Notes under the pieces: model-generated | What the model was told of the DNA's origin: nothing | Databases searched by the model: none | Seen by the model: the letters and a program-made list of their open reading frames with translations, nothing else | Shown: positions 26,549 to 34,370 of the stretch, piece by piece | How the letters are laid out: each line of letters opens with the position of its first letter | How positions within the stretch are numbered: position 1 is the stretch's first letter | NCBI GenBank assembly: GCA_025800365.1 | Contig: JAOXRT010000158.1 | Location: forward strand, 1-40,503 | Length of the DNA stretch: 40,503 nt | Reading direction: 5' to 3' | From: Cellvibrionaceae bacterium | GTDB lineage: Bacteria; Pseudomonadota; Gammaproteobacteria; Pseudomonadales; Cellvibrionaceae | Program-made: the position numbers and the translations under genes

Positions 26549-27271
26549 TTAGGCCAGCTTACAAACGTAAACGGAGTTGGTGGACTCTTGGTTCATAAAG
26601 GGGTTATAAAAAGAGACAATATGAGAATTGACCTCTGGGAATACCGTTCTCAGCAGAGCTTCGAAATTGGCTTCGGGTAGGTTTTGCGACCACATGGCGA
26701 ATACGCCTTCTGGCTGTAGTTTCTTCGCCATATTGCTTAAATTTTCTGTGCTGTAAAAACTGGCGTTTTCGGAGTTCAGATATTCAGTGGGGGAATGATC
26801 GATATCAAGTAATATCGCATCGAACTTTTTGCTATGATCATTCGGGTCAAAGTTCAGCGTGGGATTGCTGGCGAGCTCGAAAAAACTGCCCAGAATATAA
26901 CGATTGCGCGGGTCGGCATTGAGTTCTTTGCCAAGCGGGACAAGCTCTTGCTGGTGCCATTCAATAACGGTTTCTATCGCATCAACCACCAGCAGCTCAC
27001 ACACCCGCGAGTCACGCAAAGCCGCGGCGGCGGTGTAGCCCAAACCAAGCCCGCCAACCACCACTGAAAGCTGTTGTTTATCGCACGCTGCTAAGCCCAA
27101 ATCCGCAAGGGCCTCCTCGGCATCAACAAACATGCTGGACATCAGAAATTCATCATTGAGTTTTACTTCATAGATGTCTCGCTCACCAAGAGCAGGAATC
27201 TTGCGACGACGAAGGCTGATATCACCTAATGGCGATGTTTGATGATCAATCTCTTCAAATAATAATGACAT
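26549..27271 (-). CDS. spermidine synthase-like / SAM-dependent methyltransferase-fold protein
   Basis: The 240-residue protein has a Rossmann SAM-binding fold with motif I VVGGLGLGYTAAAAL (about 71-85), the acidic end of strand 2 (VVDAIE, D97) and ILLDIDHSPTEY (about 153-164) where aminopropyltransferases have their catalytic Asp. The family resemblance is to polyamine aminopropyltransferases, but GGLGLG replaces GGGDGG and the typical N-terminal YHE segment is not obvious. True spermidine synthase activity is therefore doubtful, and methyltransferase or non-canonical activity is possible. yacL follows 32 bases downstream. Confidence 0.75.
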   Translation of the reverse strand: MSLLFEEIDHQTSPLGDISLRRRKIPALGERDIYEVKLNDEFLMSSMFVDAEEALADLGLAACDKQQLSVVVGGLGLGYTAAAALRDSRVCELLVVDAIETVIEWHQQELVPLGKELNADPRNRYILGSFFELASNPTLNFDPNDHSKKFDAILLDIDHSPTEYLNSENASFYSTENLSNMAKKLQPEGVFAMWSQNLPEANFEALLRTVFPEVNSHIVSFYNPFMNQESTNSVYVCKLA

Positions 27272-27485
27272 GGTATCGGGCGGCTAATTAGCGGCGCTAG
27301 AGTTTAACATATCAAGTAGGGTATAGCCTCAATCTATCGCTAATGTGGGTGTTGATCATTCGCTGTTCAATGTGGCTTAAATAAACAATCAAAAGGCCGA
27401 ATTTCGTATCATATCGAAGCTGTCTAAAACCATTCTAAACGATAAAGTGGCGCCTAAAGTGTTTATACGTAAAAGGGCGTTAATA

Positions 27486-28274
27486 ATGCGATTAAAACAT
27501 CAAAGCTGGCTAATAGGACTAACAGTTTTATTGGCGATGTACAGCAATACTACGAAAGCAGCATTGATCACTGCTGGGAGTGATTTTGTAGTAGATACGA
27601 GTTTATCTTTGACTTGGATGCGCGATGGCAACTTGGCCAAAACTCTATGTGATGCCGCTGACCCGGTGTTTACTGGGTGGAGCAGTACGGTAGACGATAC
27701 TCCCGCTGATATCTGCTTGGCCAATGGCGCGATGACTTGGGCTGATGCCGAAGCTTGGGTGGCCAGGCTGAACAGTGTGAGCTACTTGGGTTTCTCAGAT
27801 TGGCGCCAGCCTGTTGCCATGCAGCCCGATGCCAGTTGCGAATCAGCACCAGCTTATGGTTTTAATTGTACGGGCAGTGAATTAGGGCATCTATTCAATA
27901 TCAGTTTGGCAAACCCAAACCATGCGGGTACGGGCGCTACTGGAGGCGCTGCCGGTACAGCTTGTGGAGTAGGTGGGCCAGTGACTATGGCCCCTGATCA
28001 ATGTTTACAGAATCTTGCAGGCTTTCAAAATGTTTGGTCCCCATTTTACTGGACCGGATCTACAATGGCAGGGATTCCCGTCAATGCTGTGAGTTTTAGT
28101 ATGGCTAGGGGGGAGCAGCAAAATGGCAGTAAGCTCACTAATCGTAGCTTCGTATGGCTTGTGCGCAGCGGTATGGTTAGTGTCCCAACTGAGGCAGTGC
28201 CGATTGCCCCAGTGGGATTCTATTTTTCGATGATGTTGTTTCTTATCTATTTTGCTCGCAAGAAACTTATTTAA
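27486..28274 (+). CDS. secreted DUF1566 (Lcl-like) domain protein with C-terminal sorting-type tail
   Basis: The ATG at 27486 with AAGGG upstream gives 262 residues starting with a signal peptide (MRLKHQSWLIGLTVLLAMYSNTTKA). An in-frame GTG at 27447 would add a non-signal-like stretch. The mature part has DUF1566 hallmarks: DTSLSLTWMRDGN, MTWADAEAWVARLNS, LGFSDWRQP and RSFVWLVRSG, with several cysteines. The C-terminus is VPIAP, then a hydrophobic helix, then ARKKLI, the layout of VPLPA/PEP-CTERM-like sorting signals recognised by exosortases. No exosortase is in the window. The protein is expected at the cell surface; its ligand is unknown. Confidence 0.82.
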   Translation: MRLKHQSWLIGLTVLLAMYSNTTKAALITAGSDFVVDTSLSLTWMRDGNLAKTLCDAADPVFTGWSSTVDDTPADICLANGAMTWADAEAWVARLNSVSYLGFSDWRQPVAMQPDASCESAPAYGFNCTGSELGHLFNISLANPNHAGTGATGGAAGTACGVGGPVTMAPDQCLQNLAGFQNVWSPFYWTGSTMAGIPVNAVSFSMARGEQQNGSKLTNRSFVWLVRSGMVSVPTEAVPIAPVGFYFSMMLFLIYFARKKLI

Positions 28275-28323
28275 TCGTAAGTAACTTATTTGCTCGCTAG
28301 AAATACAGGGAAGAGTACCAGAC

Positions 28324-28346
28324 GGCAAGGCAGGGAATGCCTTGCC
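28324..28346. terminator. hairpin between convergent genes
   Basis: GGCAAGGCA (28324-28332) pairs perfectly with TGCCTTGCC (28338-28346) around a 5-base loop, between the ends of the DUF1566 gene (28274) and the AhpD-like gene (28356). No T run follows on either strand, so it is terminator-like only by place and strength. Confidence 0.5.
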
Positions 28347-28355
28347 TGAGTACAA

Positions 28356-28913
28356 CTACGCCGTAGGCTTTTTCCATGCCAGCGGCTCAGAGCCCTTATC
28401 GAGCGGAGTTTGCATAAGGTGGTTGGCATAGTTGGATACAGTCTTATGGGCGATGCCAATAATCACATCCATAATATTTTCCTTATTGTAACCCGCATCT
28501 AAAAAAGCCTGTACTTGAGCGTCGTCAGCCCAGCCGCGTTGGCGGATCATTATCAGTGTAAACTGACGTAAGGCTTCTAGCTTTGGATCTTCATAGCTGC
28601 TTACATTTCTTGCGGAATCTATCACACCTTGATCAATTTTATCCATCATAGCGAGCCCGGTATGGCCGGTCATGCAGTATTCGCAGCCGTGTTCCGCGTT
28701 GGCGGTAAACCACATAACATGCTGTTGCTCTTTTGTGAGGCTACCTTTTACCACAGCTTTTGAAAGGGCCATATAGGCTTCGGCAGCCGCAGGTGATTCT
28801 GACAAGCCTGCAATCATGTTCGGAATCATGCCATAGCCGGCTTGTGCTTTTTCCAGTAGGGCTTTGCGTTTTGGATTGTCGGTATCTGTTGTATGAAAAG
28901 TAAACTCTGCCAT
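28356..28913 (-). CDS. carboxymuconolactone decarboxylase / AhpD-like protein
   Basis: The 185-residue protein has the AhpD-type redox motif E-x2-C-x2-C-x3-H (E74, C77, C80, H84 in ANAEHGCEYCMTGH), typical of alkylhydroperoxidase-like members of the carboxymuconolactone decarboxylase superfamily. A later helical half (LDAGYNKENIMDVIIGIAHK) resembles the same fold. The ATG at 28913 is chosen because AGAGAG lies 7 bases upstream and the product starts cleanly. The frame is open 36 codons further, but that stretch overlaps the palindrome and does not look coding. It diverges from a TetR regulator, its likely controller. A peroxide or thiol-stress role is inferred. Confidence 0.88.
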   Translation of the reverse strand: MAEFTFHTTDTDNPKRKALLEKAQAGYGMIPNMIAGLSESPAAAEAYMALSKAVVKGSLTKEQQHVMWFTANAEHGCEYCMTGHTGLAMMDKIDQGVIDSARNVSSYEDPKLEALRQFTLIMIRQRGWADDAQVQAFLDAGYNKENIMDVIIGIAHKTVSNYANHLMQTPLDKGSEPLAWKKPTA

Positions 28914-28941
28914 GTTTATGCTCTCTTTGGGCTTTCTGCAA

Positions 28942-28985
28942 TGTTTTAATCTTATTGTACATATGTGTACAATAAGATTAAAACA
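28942..28985. promoter_or_regulatory. 44-bp dyad, probable TetR operator between the divergent AhpD-like and tetR genes
   Basis: Two perfect 20-bp arms (28942-28961 and 28966-28985) with a 4-base centre TATG read TGTTTTAATCTTATTGTACA and its complement. The inner part TTGTACA-TATG-TGTACAA resembles TetR-family operators. The site begins 29 bases upstream of the AhpD-like start, where it would cover a promoter reading leftwards (TTGTAC ... TTAAAA on the - strand). Arm length suggests room for two regulator dimers. Confidence 0.8.
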
Positions 28986-29113
28986 AAGTTCCACAGCTAA
29001 AAATAGGGGCAATCCTGACAAGGCTTTTCTATAATGACCTGGCTACTGCAGCTTAGAAGCAACAAATAAATTTAAAGCACATTCATTGAAGAAATGATTA
29101 ACCGGTAATACCT

Positions 29114-29692
29114 ATGGCGAGAGCTAGACAATTTGATCGTGAAGCCGCTTTAGACTTGGCTATGAATGAGTTTTGGCAAAAAGGTTATTCAGCGGTGTCG
29201 GTTAAGTCTCTTTGTGAGCAGCTAGGAATAACTCGCTCAAGCTTTTATCACAGCTTTGGCTCACTGGATGCTTTATTTGAAGAGGCGATGGGGCTGTACC
29301 TAAGATATAACCCAATGTTGGAACTTGAAAACCCTAAGTTGACGGCTGTTCAGGCAATACGTCGTTGCTTTAAAGTGCTGTGCAAGTTGCGCGCTAAAGA
29401 TAAACAGCATCGCGGCTGTTTGATCATCAATAACCTTAATGAAGGTTATGCAATGCCCGTCAAGACAGCTAAATCGCTACAAGCAAAAATAGACAATAGC
29501 ATAAACGCTCTTGAGGCGACTGTTGAGCGCGGCAAGGTAGAAGGTTTGATTAGCCCAGCCCAGAACAGTAGGGCGCTGGCCTTGTGTTTACAGTCTTTAG
29601 CTACGGGCATCAACACGCTTTCTATGCAAGTACATAGTGAAGAGGAGCTTTGGGGAATTGCAGACACTACCTTAAGCGGCCTAGGGTTTTAG
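29114..29692 (+). CDS. TetR/AcrR family transcriptional regulator
   Basis: The 192-residue protein has the TetR N-terminal DNA-binding domain (about 8-55): an initial helix REAALDLAMNEFWQKGY, SVKSLCEQLGI and the recognition helix region TRSSFYHSFGSLDALFEEAM. The C-terminal ligand-binding half is all-helical and contains C109 in HRGCLIINN, a feature of a TetR subgroup that includes reactive-species sensors, though I cannot show that it is a sensor here. It diverges from the AhpD-like gene with the 44-bp dyad between them, the usual layout of a self-regulating repressor and its target. Confidence 0.93.
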   Translation: MARARQFDREAALDLAMNEFWQKGYSAVSVKSLCEQLGITRSSFYHSFGSLDALFEEAMGLYLRYNPMLELENPKLTAVQAIRRCFKVLCKLRAKDKQHRGCLIINNLNEGYAMPVKTAKSLQAKIDNSINALEATVERGKVEGLISPAQNSRALALCLQSLATGINTLSMQVHSEEELWGIADTTLSGLGF

Positions 29693-29746
29693 CTCTCTTG
29701 CAGGCCTATCACGCAATTCTGGTCCATGAGGGGCTTCAAGAGAAGG

Positions 29747-32611
29747 CTAAGGATCAAAGGTGATAATACCGCTATTGATTAGGGCTTGAAGAATAGCCGC
29801 CTCGCCATTCGCCAAGCTACTTAAATCTAAATCGGCGAGAACTATTTCTTGGGTGTTGCCATTAAAGGAACCATCGCCATCTACATCGATGCGAATAACC
29901 GTGTCGATGATGCCATTGTTTAGCGTGGAGCGGACATTGCCTTCAATGGAGTTCAGGTGATCTGTGTTTGGCAACATTTGATCTGTACTGATAAATTGAA
30001 TATCTAAAAAGTCCGTAATATTGTCACCCGCAGCCGGGTCGTAATTGACTAAAAGATCGGATAAATTGATCACATCTTCAGCGGTATTAAAATTATAGAT
30101 AGTGTCTTGGTTTGTAACGCTGCTGCTTGAATTATCAGCTTGCGAAAACACAAAGGTATCGTTACCGGCGCTGCCATCCATAACATCCAGCCCGCGACCA
30201 CCGCGAATTATGTCATTGCCATTGCCGCCAGAAATACTGTCATCCCATTGGCCACCATCGATATTATCATTGCCATCGCCACCTAAAATAATATCCATGC
30301 CGGTATTGCCGATCAGTGTATCGTTGCCATCTCCGCCATCAATCAAATCATCCCAGCCACCACCATCAATGGTGTCATTGCCTTCACCACCATAGTTTTT
30401 ATCTTTGCCGTTACCCGAATTTAATACATCGTCACCTTGGCCGCCGTGTAGCTCATCGAATCCAGTTTGTCCTAAAATAGTGTCATTGCCTTCTCCACCA
30501 TATAGTGTATCCCAGCCGCCACCGCCGTCTATGGAATCGTCCCCATCTAAGCCAGTGATCTGATCATTGCCGTTCAGCCCAAAAAGATTGTCGCCACTGT
30601 TTAGGTTGGTGCCTTGGATAATATTGGCCGCACTTGTCGGTACGATTAAGGTGAGTATTGCATCACTGCTTTGGGAAAAGCTGTCGCTAATGGTGTAGCC
30701 AATTTGCTCATCGTTATCAATGTTCTGGGTGGCCGGCTGAAACTGATAACTACCATCACGATTAAAAATCAAGACGCTGAGGTCATCTTGATTGTTTAAA
30801 GTTAAAACTCCGGTGGCGCTTACTGAGTAATTATAGCTTTGACCATTATTAGTTAAGCCGCTTTGATTACTTACTGGAGTATCTAAACTGATATAGCTGC
30901 CGCGATACAATATTTGACTTACTCTAATTGGGCCGCTGAAAGTGTCGGCGCCAGCGCCTGTTAATACATTGCCACTAAGCAGCTGCCCATGAAATTCGGC
31001 AGTGTCGTCATTGGCCTGTAAAACAGGGGTGACAATAATTCGCTCGAGTACCGATGTGTCGCTGCTGCTAATAGCGTTGCCGGCCGCATCGAGGTTGCTG
31101 GCAAGAACTGTGACGGTATCACCTTGATTGAAGTTGCTCAGATCTACATTGATTGTAAATCCTCCTGAGCTGTCTAGATTTGCCTGGGTTTGAATTTGGT
31201 TGCCACTTTGATCCTGAATCGTCAGTTCAACAAAGCTATTGGCCCCCACTTCTCGCTCGACCTGGCCGGATATATTGGTGTTAGCAGCATCGCTAACATT
31301 AATAAGCTCGTCACCACCATCGAGAATATTTACAGAGATACGACCTTGATTGAGTGAGTCAATTCGGCTGTCGTCTTCGGCTGTCAGTTTGTTTCCGGCT
31401 TTATCGATAACCTGGGCGGTAGCCGTAACTTTGTCTCCACTTTGAAAACCGTCAAGATTAACAAAGGCTTCGTAACGGCCAGTACCGTCGATGGTTGCAA
31501 TGATCTCGCGCTTGTTTGAGCTTTCATCGACAATGACAAGCTTAACGGTATCGCCTGCTTGCAATTCGCTGCTGTTTACAATTCCGTGTAAGCGAACATT
31601 GCCAAGCTCTGCTGCACTTAATAACTCATCACCGCCGTCATCGATGTTAACGCTTAAGCTGCCGTCTACAGCATTATCAATAATACTGCTATCACGCGCT
31701 TCCAGGGCGTTGCCGGCGATATCAAGCACTGTAGCCAGAACCTTGACTTCACCTACAAAGTTACTGACATTAAGCTCTAAACTATAATTGCCATTTTCAT
31801 CAAGTGTAGCGCTGGTATTGATGAGTTGATCTTCGCTATCGCTGATACGTAGGGTGACTTGTTGCCCAGCAATGGGTTCTGAGCCTTGAAACTGCCCGCT
31901 AATAGTTAAAGGGTTTTGCTCTTCGGCATTGATAATATTATCGCCGCCGTCTTGTATGACGACATTAAGCGTACCAGCGACGGCCAAATCAACTAGGCTG
32001 TTGTCTTGGCTGCTTAATTGATTACCTGCCGTGTCGTTTAAGGTTGCGGTTGCCGTCAGTATATCGCCGTTATTGAAATCACTAAGATCGAATAGAGCTT
32101 GGTAGTTCGCTGTATCATCGAGCAGAGCACTGCCGCTGACCGTTTGGCCAATTTGGTTGCTAACCGTAATTTGAATAATGCTCCCTGGCACGGCTTCATA
32201 GCCTGTCGCTGAGCCATTGATCAGCACGGAAGGGACTTCTTGCTGGTTGAGCAAACCATCAGAACCGTCTTGTATTTCAACGCTTAGTTCCGCTAGAACT
32301 TCAGTATCGCGATTGGGAGAATCTGCCAAGCTATTAAAGTTGGCCGCATCGCTTGCCTGTGTTTGGAATCCGGCAAGCGGCAATACCGAATCGCCATTCA
32401 ATGTGAAGCGCACAGCATTTGCTAGGCTGGAAGCTGCACCACCTTGAGCGCCCGCCGCGGATGGGTCGAGATTTAGAATATCCTCAAGGGTTTTACCTTG
32501 GGCGAGTAGTTCTTCGATATTATTAACGGAAGACCGTGACTCTGTATCAGCACTTTGCGTTTTTTCTTGGCTATGTGGCTGCTTTGACTTAATCGATCCT
32601 TTGATAGCCAT
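29747..32611 (-). CDS. large RTX protein, type I secreted, with Ig-like repeats
   Basis: The 954-residue acidic protein reads, in order: a short N-terminus with a LapA-like linker (NNIEELLAQGKTLEDIL then DPSAAG at about 50-54 and VRFTLNGDSVLPLAGFQT); four tandem Ig-like repeats of about 104 residues (about 107-213, 214-317, 318-423, 424-527), each beginning like SVNIxDGGDELL and ending like DxAGNxLxxxDxS; a cadherin/tandem-95-like domain (about 532-665); about ten RTX calcium-binding nonapeptides (about 675-820, GGxGNDxIxGG type); and a type-I-secretion C-terminus with FVFSQADNSS and DTIYNFNTAEDVINLSDLL. No transporter gene is nearby. The beta-sandwich retention domain that precedes the linker in LapA-type adhesins is missing. 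A surface or released adhesin role is inferred. Confidence 0.9.
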   Translation of the reverse strand: MAIKGSIKSKQPHSQEKTQSADTESRSSVNNIEELLAQGKTLEDILNLDPSAAGAQGGAASSLANAVRFTLNGDSVLPLAGFQTQASDAANFNSLADSPNRDTEVLAELSVEIQDGSDGLLNQQEVPSVLINGSATGYEAVPGSIIQITVSNQIGQTVSGSALLDDTANYQALFDLSDFNNGDILTATATLNDTAGNQLSSQDNSLVDLAVAGTLNVVIQDGGDNIINAEEQNPLTISGQFQGSEPIAGQQVTLRISDSEDQLINTSATLDENGNYSLELNVSNFVGEVKVLATVLDIAGNALEARDSSIIDNAVDGSLSVNIDDGGDELLSAAELGNVRLHGIVNSSELQAGDTVKLVIVDESSNKREIIATIDGTGRYEAFVNLDGFQSGDKVTATAQVIDKAGNKLTAEDDSRIDSLNQGRISVNILDGGDELINVSDAANTNISGQVEREVGANSFVELTIQDQSGNQIQTQANLDSSGGFTINVDLSNFNQGDTVTVLASNLDAAGNAISSSDTSVLERIIVTPVLQANDDTAEFHGQLLSGNVLTGAGADTFSGPIRVSQILYRGSYISLDTPVSNQSGLTNNGQSYNYSVSATGVLTLNNQDDLSVLIFNRDGSYQFQPATQNIDNDEQIGYTISDSFSQSSDAILTLIVPTSAANIIQGTNLNSGDNLFGLNGNDQITGLDGDDSIDGGGGWDTLYGGEGNDTILGQTGFDELHGGQGDDVLNSGNGKDKNYGGEGNDTIDGGGWDDLIDGGDGNDTLIGNTGMDIILGGDGNDNIDGGQWDDSISGGNGNDIIRGGRGLDVMDGSAGNDTFVFSQADNSSSSVTNQDTIYNFNTAEDVINLSDLLVNYDPAAGDNITDFLDIQFISTDQMLPNTDHLNSIEGNVRSTLNNGIIDTVIRIDVDGDGSFNGNTQEIVLADLDLSSLANGEAAILQALINSGIITFDP

Positions 32612-32679
32612 AAATCTACTCTCTCCCGCGTGGCTTTACTGCTGAACTGTTTTGATGCTGGTGCTAATTTCCTAGCGTA

Positions 32680-32707
32680 TTTATAAAAATAGGTGCTTTT
32701 GCCCCAA
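32680..32707 (-). promoter_or_regulatory. probable promoter of the RTX gene
   Basis: On the - strand TTGGGG (complement of 32702-32707) is followed after 16 bases by TATAAA (complement of 32680-32685). The -35 lies inside a perfect dyad, TGCTTTTG-CCC-CAAAAGCA (32694-32712), which could be a repressor site. Confidence 0.45.
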
Positions 32708-32716
32708 AAGCAATAA

Positions 32717-32732
32717 TGTGAAATCTATCACA
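32717..32732. promoter_or_regulatory. CRP/Vfr-type binding site upstream of the RTX gene
   Basis: TGTGA-AATCTA-TCACA is a perfect symmetric CRP core (TGTGA-N6-TCACA), 106-121 bases upstream of the RTX start and about 50 bases upstream of the putative transcription start. It is 4 bases from the neighbouring dyad. Confidence 0.68.
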
Positions 32733-32947
32733 AAAATTCTGTATTTAAGCTGAGTGAGAAATAGGTGGATAAAAATAAGAGGAAAGTATTAATTTTCCTG
32801 ACTAAGGCGTTGATTGGGTGAAGCTTGTCGCAAAAAAGGGCGGTTTGTAGGGATTTGTCCGGTAAGCCAATGTAATCGGAAATTTCGCTAGCCTTGGTAA
32901 AAATAGCGGCAGATTTTAGGAATACTCAATTTGGAATGAGGTCTGCT

Positions 32948-33328
32948 ATGAAAGTTCAAGGTTTACATTTACTCGCCCTAGTAATGCTTACAGCGCTTGG
33001 CACTGTGATTTCCACAGTGGTTCAAGCTGAGGAAGAATCGGCCCCCTTGGCCGCTTACGAAGTTATAACGGGGGAAACGGATTTAACAGATGAGCCATTT
33101 GAGCAGCAGCTGATTGTAAAGTGCCCGGAAGGTAAACGTGCACTAGGTGCTGGTTGGGCGGTCTTGGATAAAACCGGTGCGATCAAGCAGGGCAAGGTTA
33201 GCTATTTTATGCCTTCTTATGATGGCTCAGGCTGGATGATCAATGCCGCTGATGATAGTGATTGGTTGGGCGCCTGGAAAATTCGTATGCGGGTTATGTG
33301 CGCCAAGGTTCAGATGTTTGATTTTTAG
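32948..33328 (+). CDS. small secreted protein with two conserved cysteines, function unknown
   Basis: The ATG at 32948, with GAGG 6 bases upstream, gives 126 residues with a signal peptide (MKVQGLHLLALVMLTALGTVISTVVQA). In-frame starts at 32936 and 32894 would extend it without benefit. The mature part of about 99 residues has the pattern VKCPEGKRALGAGW...SYDGSGWMINAADDSDWLGAWKIRMRVMCA, similar to a widespread repeat of secreted bacterial proteins (CPxGkxxlGGGw ... dGxGW ... vxCa). The two cysteines probably form a disulfide. No function is known. It is followed by a strong terminator. Confidence 0.78.
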   Translation: MKVQGLHLLALVMLTALGTVISTVVQAEEESAPLAAYEVITGETDLTDEPFEQQLIVKCPEGKRALGAGWAVLDKTGAIKQGKVSYFMPSYDGSGWMINAADDSDWLGAWKIRMRVMCAKVQMFDF

Positions 33329-33460
33329 ATTTTAGAATTAGGGTCTTATGGTGTGTATCTCGGACGCTTTAAATGATGCCGAGTTTTTATTCACGGCAAG
33401 CCTCAAAGGGCTCGCGGTCATTATTTTCTTCGATGTTAGTGCTCTCGTCGTTTTGCTTTT

Positions 33461-33496
33461 CGGGCTAAGTGTCTCTTAGCCCGCCTTTTTATTTTT
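33461..33496 (+). terminator. rho-independent terminator after the small secreted protein gene
   Basis: CGGGCTAAG (33461-33469) pairs perfectly with CTTAGCCCG (33475-33483) around TGTCT, followed by two T runs. The last bases overlap the stop codon of the convergent acetyltransferase gene. Confidence 0.93.
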
Positions 33497-34121
33497 AGAA
33501 TTCGTTAATTAAATCCTGCAGAGCTTCTATATAGAGGCCCATATGGTAGCCATCTACAAAGCCATGATGTACATGAACAGAAAAGGGTAGGCTTAATGAC
33601 TCTCCGTTTTTTTGAAGCTTGCCAATAGAGATCTTAGGGCAGCTTTCGTCAGCCTTAAACGTTCTTGCGTGGCTCATGCTGCTGAATCCAAGCCAAGGTA
33701 GCGCTGAAAAATGCAAAGTATCCGGCCGAGCGGAGTCTTCGTCCAGTAGAATTTGTTGGGCGTTCAGGGCCTGCTCGGTTTTGTTTTTATAATCTTGGCA
33801 GTGCTGATCAAAATTGTTTGTAAACTCGACAAAGCCAAAGCTAAACAATTTGTTTTCCCGAAGAAACACATTGGAGATGTGAATGGCTTCAAAGTTGTAA
33901 ACATCGTCGCCCACAATGCGATAGCGCATGTTCTCAATGTTATTGGCGGCTTTGGTGGCTAAAAAGAGTAGGGCAGCGCTAAAGGAAAATCCTTTGGTTT
34001 TACTTTGTTGATAGAGCTTTGCTACCTCCAGTTCCACACAGATACCCCAGTAGGGTTCTTGTGCGCTTCGGTAAAATTCAAAATGCTCATTGCGTGGCCA
34101 GTTTGCCAGATCGATCTTCAC
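33495..34121 (-). CDS. chloramphenicol acetyltransferase family protein
   Basis: The 208-residue protein shows the chloramphenicol acetyltransferase fold: an N-terminal VKIDLANWPRNEHFEFY, the CELEVAKLYQ region, SALPWLGFSSMSHA, and the catalytic HHGFVDGYHMG with H186 and D190. The GTG at 34121 is chosen because a strong AAAGGAG lies 6 bases upstream and it starts the protein where the family starts. A TTG at 34169 lies 16 codons further upstream. CAT-like proteins acetylate chloramphenicol or other small molecules; chromosomal ones have varied roles, so a resistance phenotype is not proven. It is monocistronic and convergent with the small secreted protein gene. Confidence 0.88.
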   Translation of the reverse strand: MKIDLANWPRNEHFEFYRSAQEPYWGICVELEVAKLYQQSKTKGFSFSAALLFLATKAANNIENMRYRIVGDDVYNFEAIHISNVFLRENKLFSFGFVEFTNNFDQHCQDYKNKTEQALNAQQILLDEDSARPDTLHFSALPWLGFSSMSHARTFKADESCPKISIGKLQKNGESLSLPFSVHVHHGFVDGYHMGLYIEALQDLINEF

Positions 34122-34370
34122 AGAGGGCTCCTTTATTTGAGCTGCGCATCTTAATGTGAGGTCGGTCAAATGTCATTTAATAATCGGTATTTGACCTGCT
34201 CTTGAAATAAGGGGTAACATTGTTTCCTGTCGTACAGGGGTTTCCTAGGGATAGTGTCTGGAGAAGATTGCTAGAGGTGACTCTCAAGTGTGATTGCTTC
34301 CAGCGAGGCAATCCAACTAATGTATACGATCATAATAATAAACAAGGCCAGTTCTAAATAAGAATTCACT

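Larger units (their letters stand above)
32612..32947. other. gene-free region between the RTX gene and the small secreted protein gene
   Basis: The stretch holds the divergent promoters: the RTX control sites near 32680-32732 (listed separately), a dyad AGGAAA (32780-32785) with TTTCCT (32794-32799) around 8 bases, and an AT-rich stretch before the + gene. I see no additional gene. Confidence 0.5.

Noticed and set aside
28914-29021. 36-codon N-terminal extension of the AhpD-like gene
   Set aside because: The stretch overlaps the 44-bp dyad and lies upstream of a good ribosome-binding site for ATG 28913.
29694-29743. TCTCTTG/CAAGAGA dyad between tetR and the RTX gene as terminator
   Set aside because: The arms are 36 bases apart and no T run follows.
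30102-30395. Open frame on the + strand within the RTX repeats
   Set aside because: It is a repetitive shadow of the glycine/aspartate nonapeptides, with no start signal.
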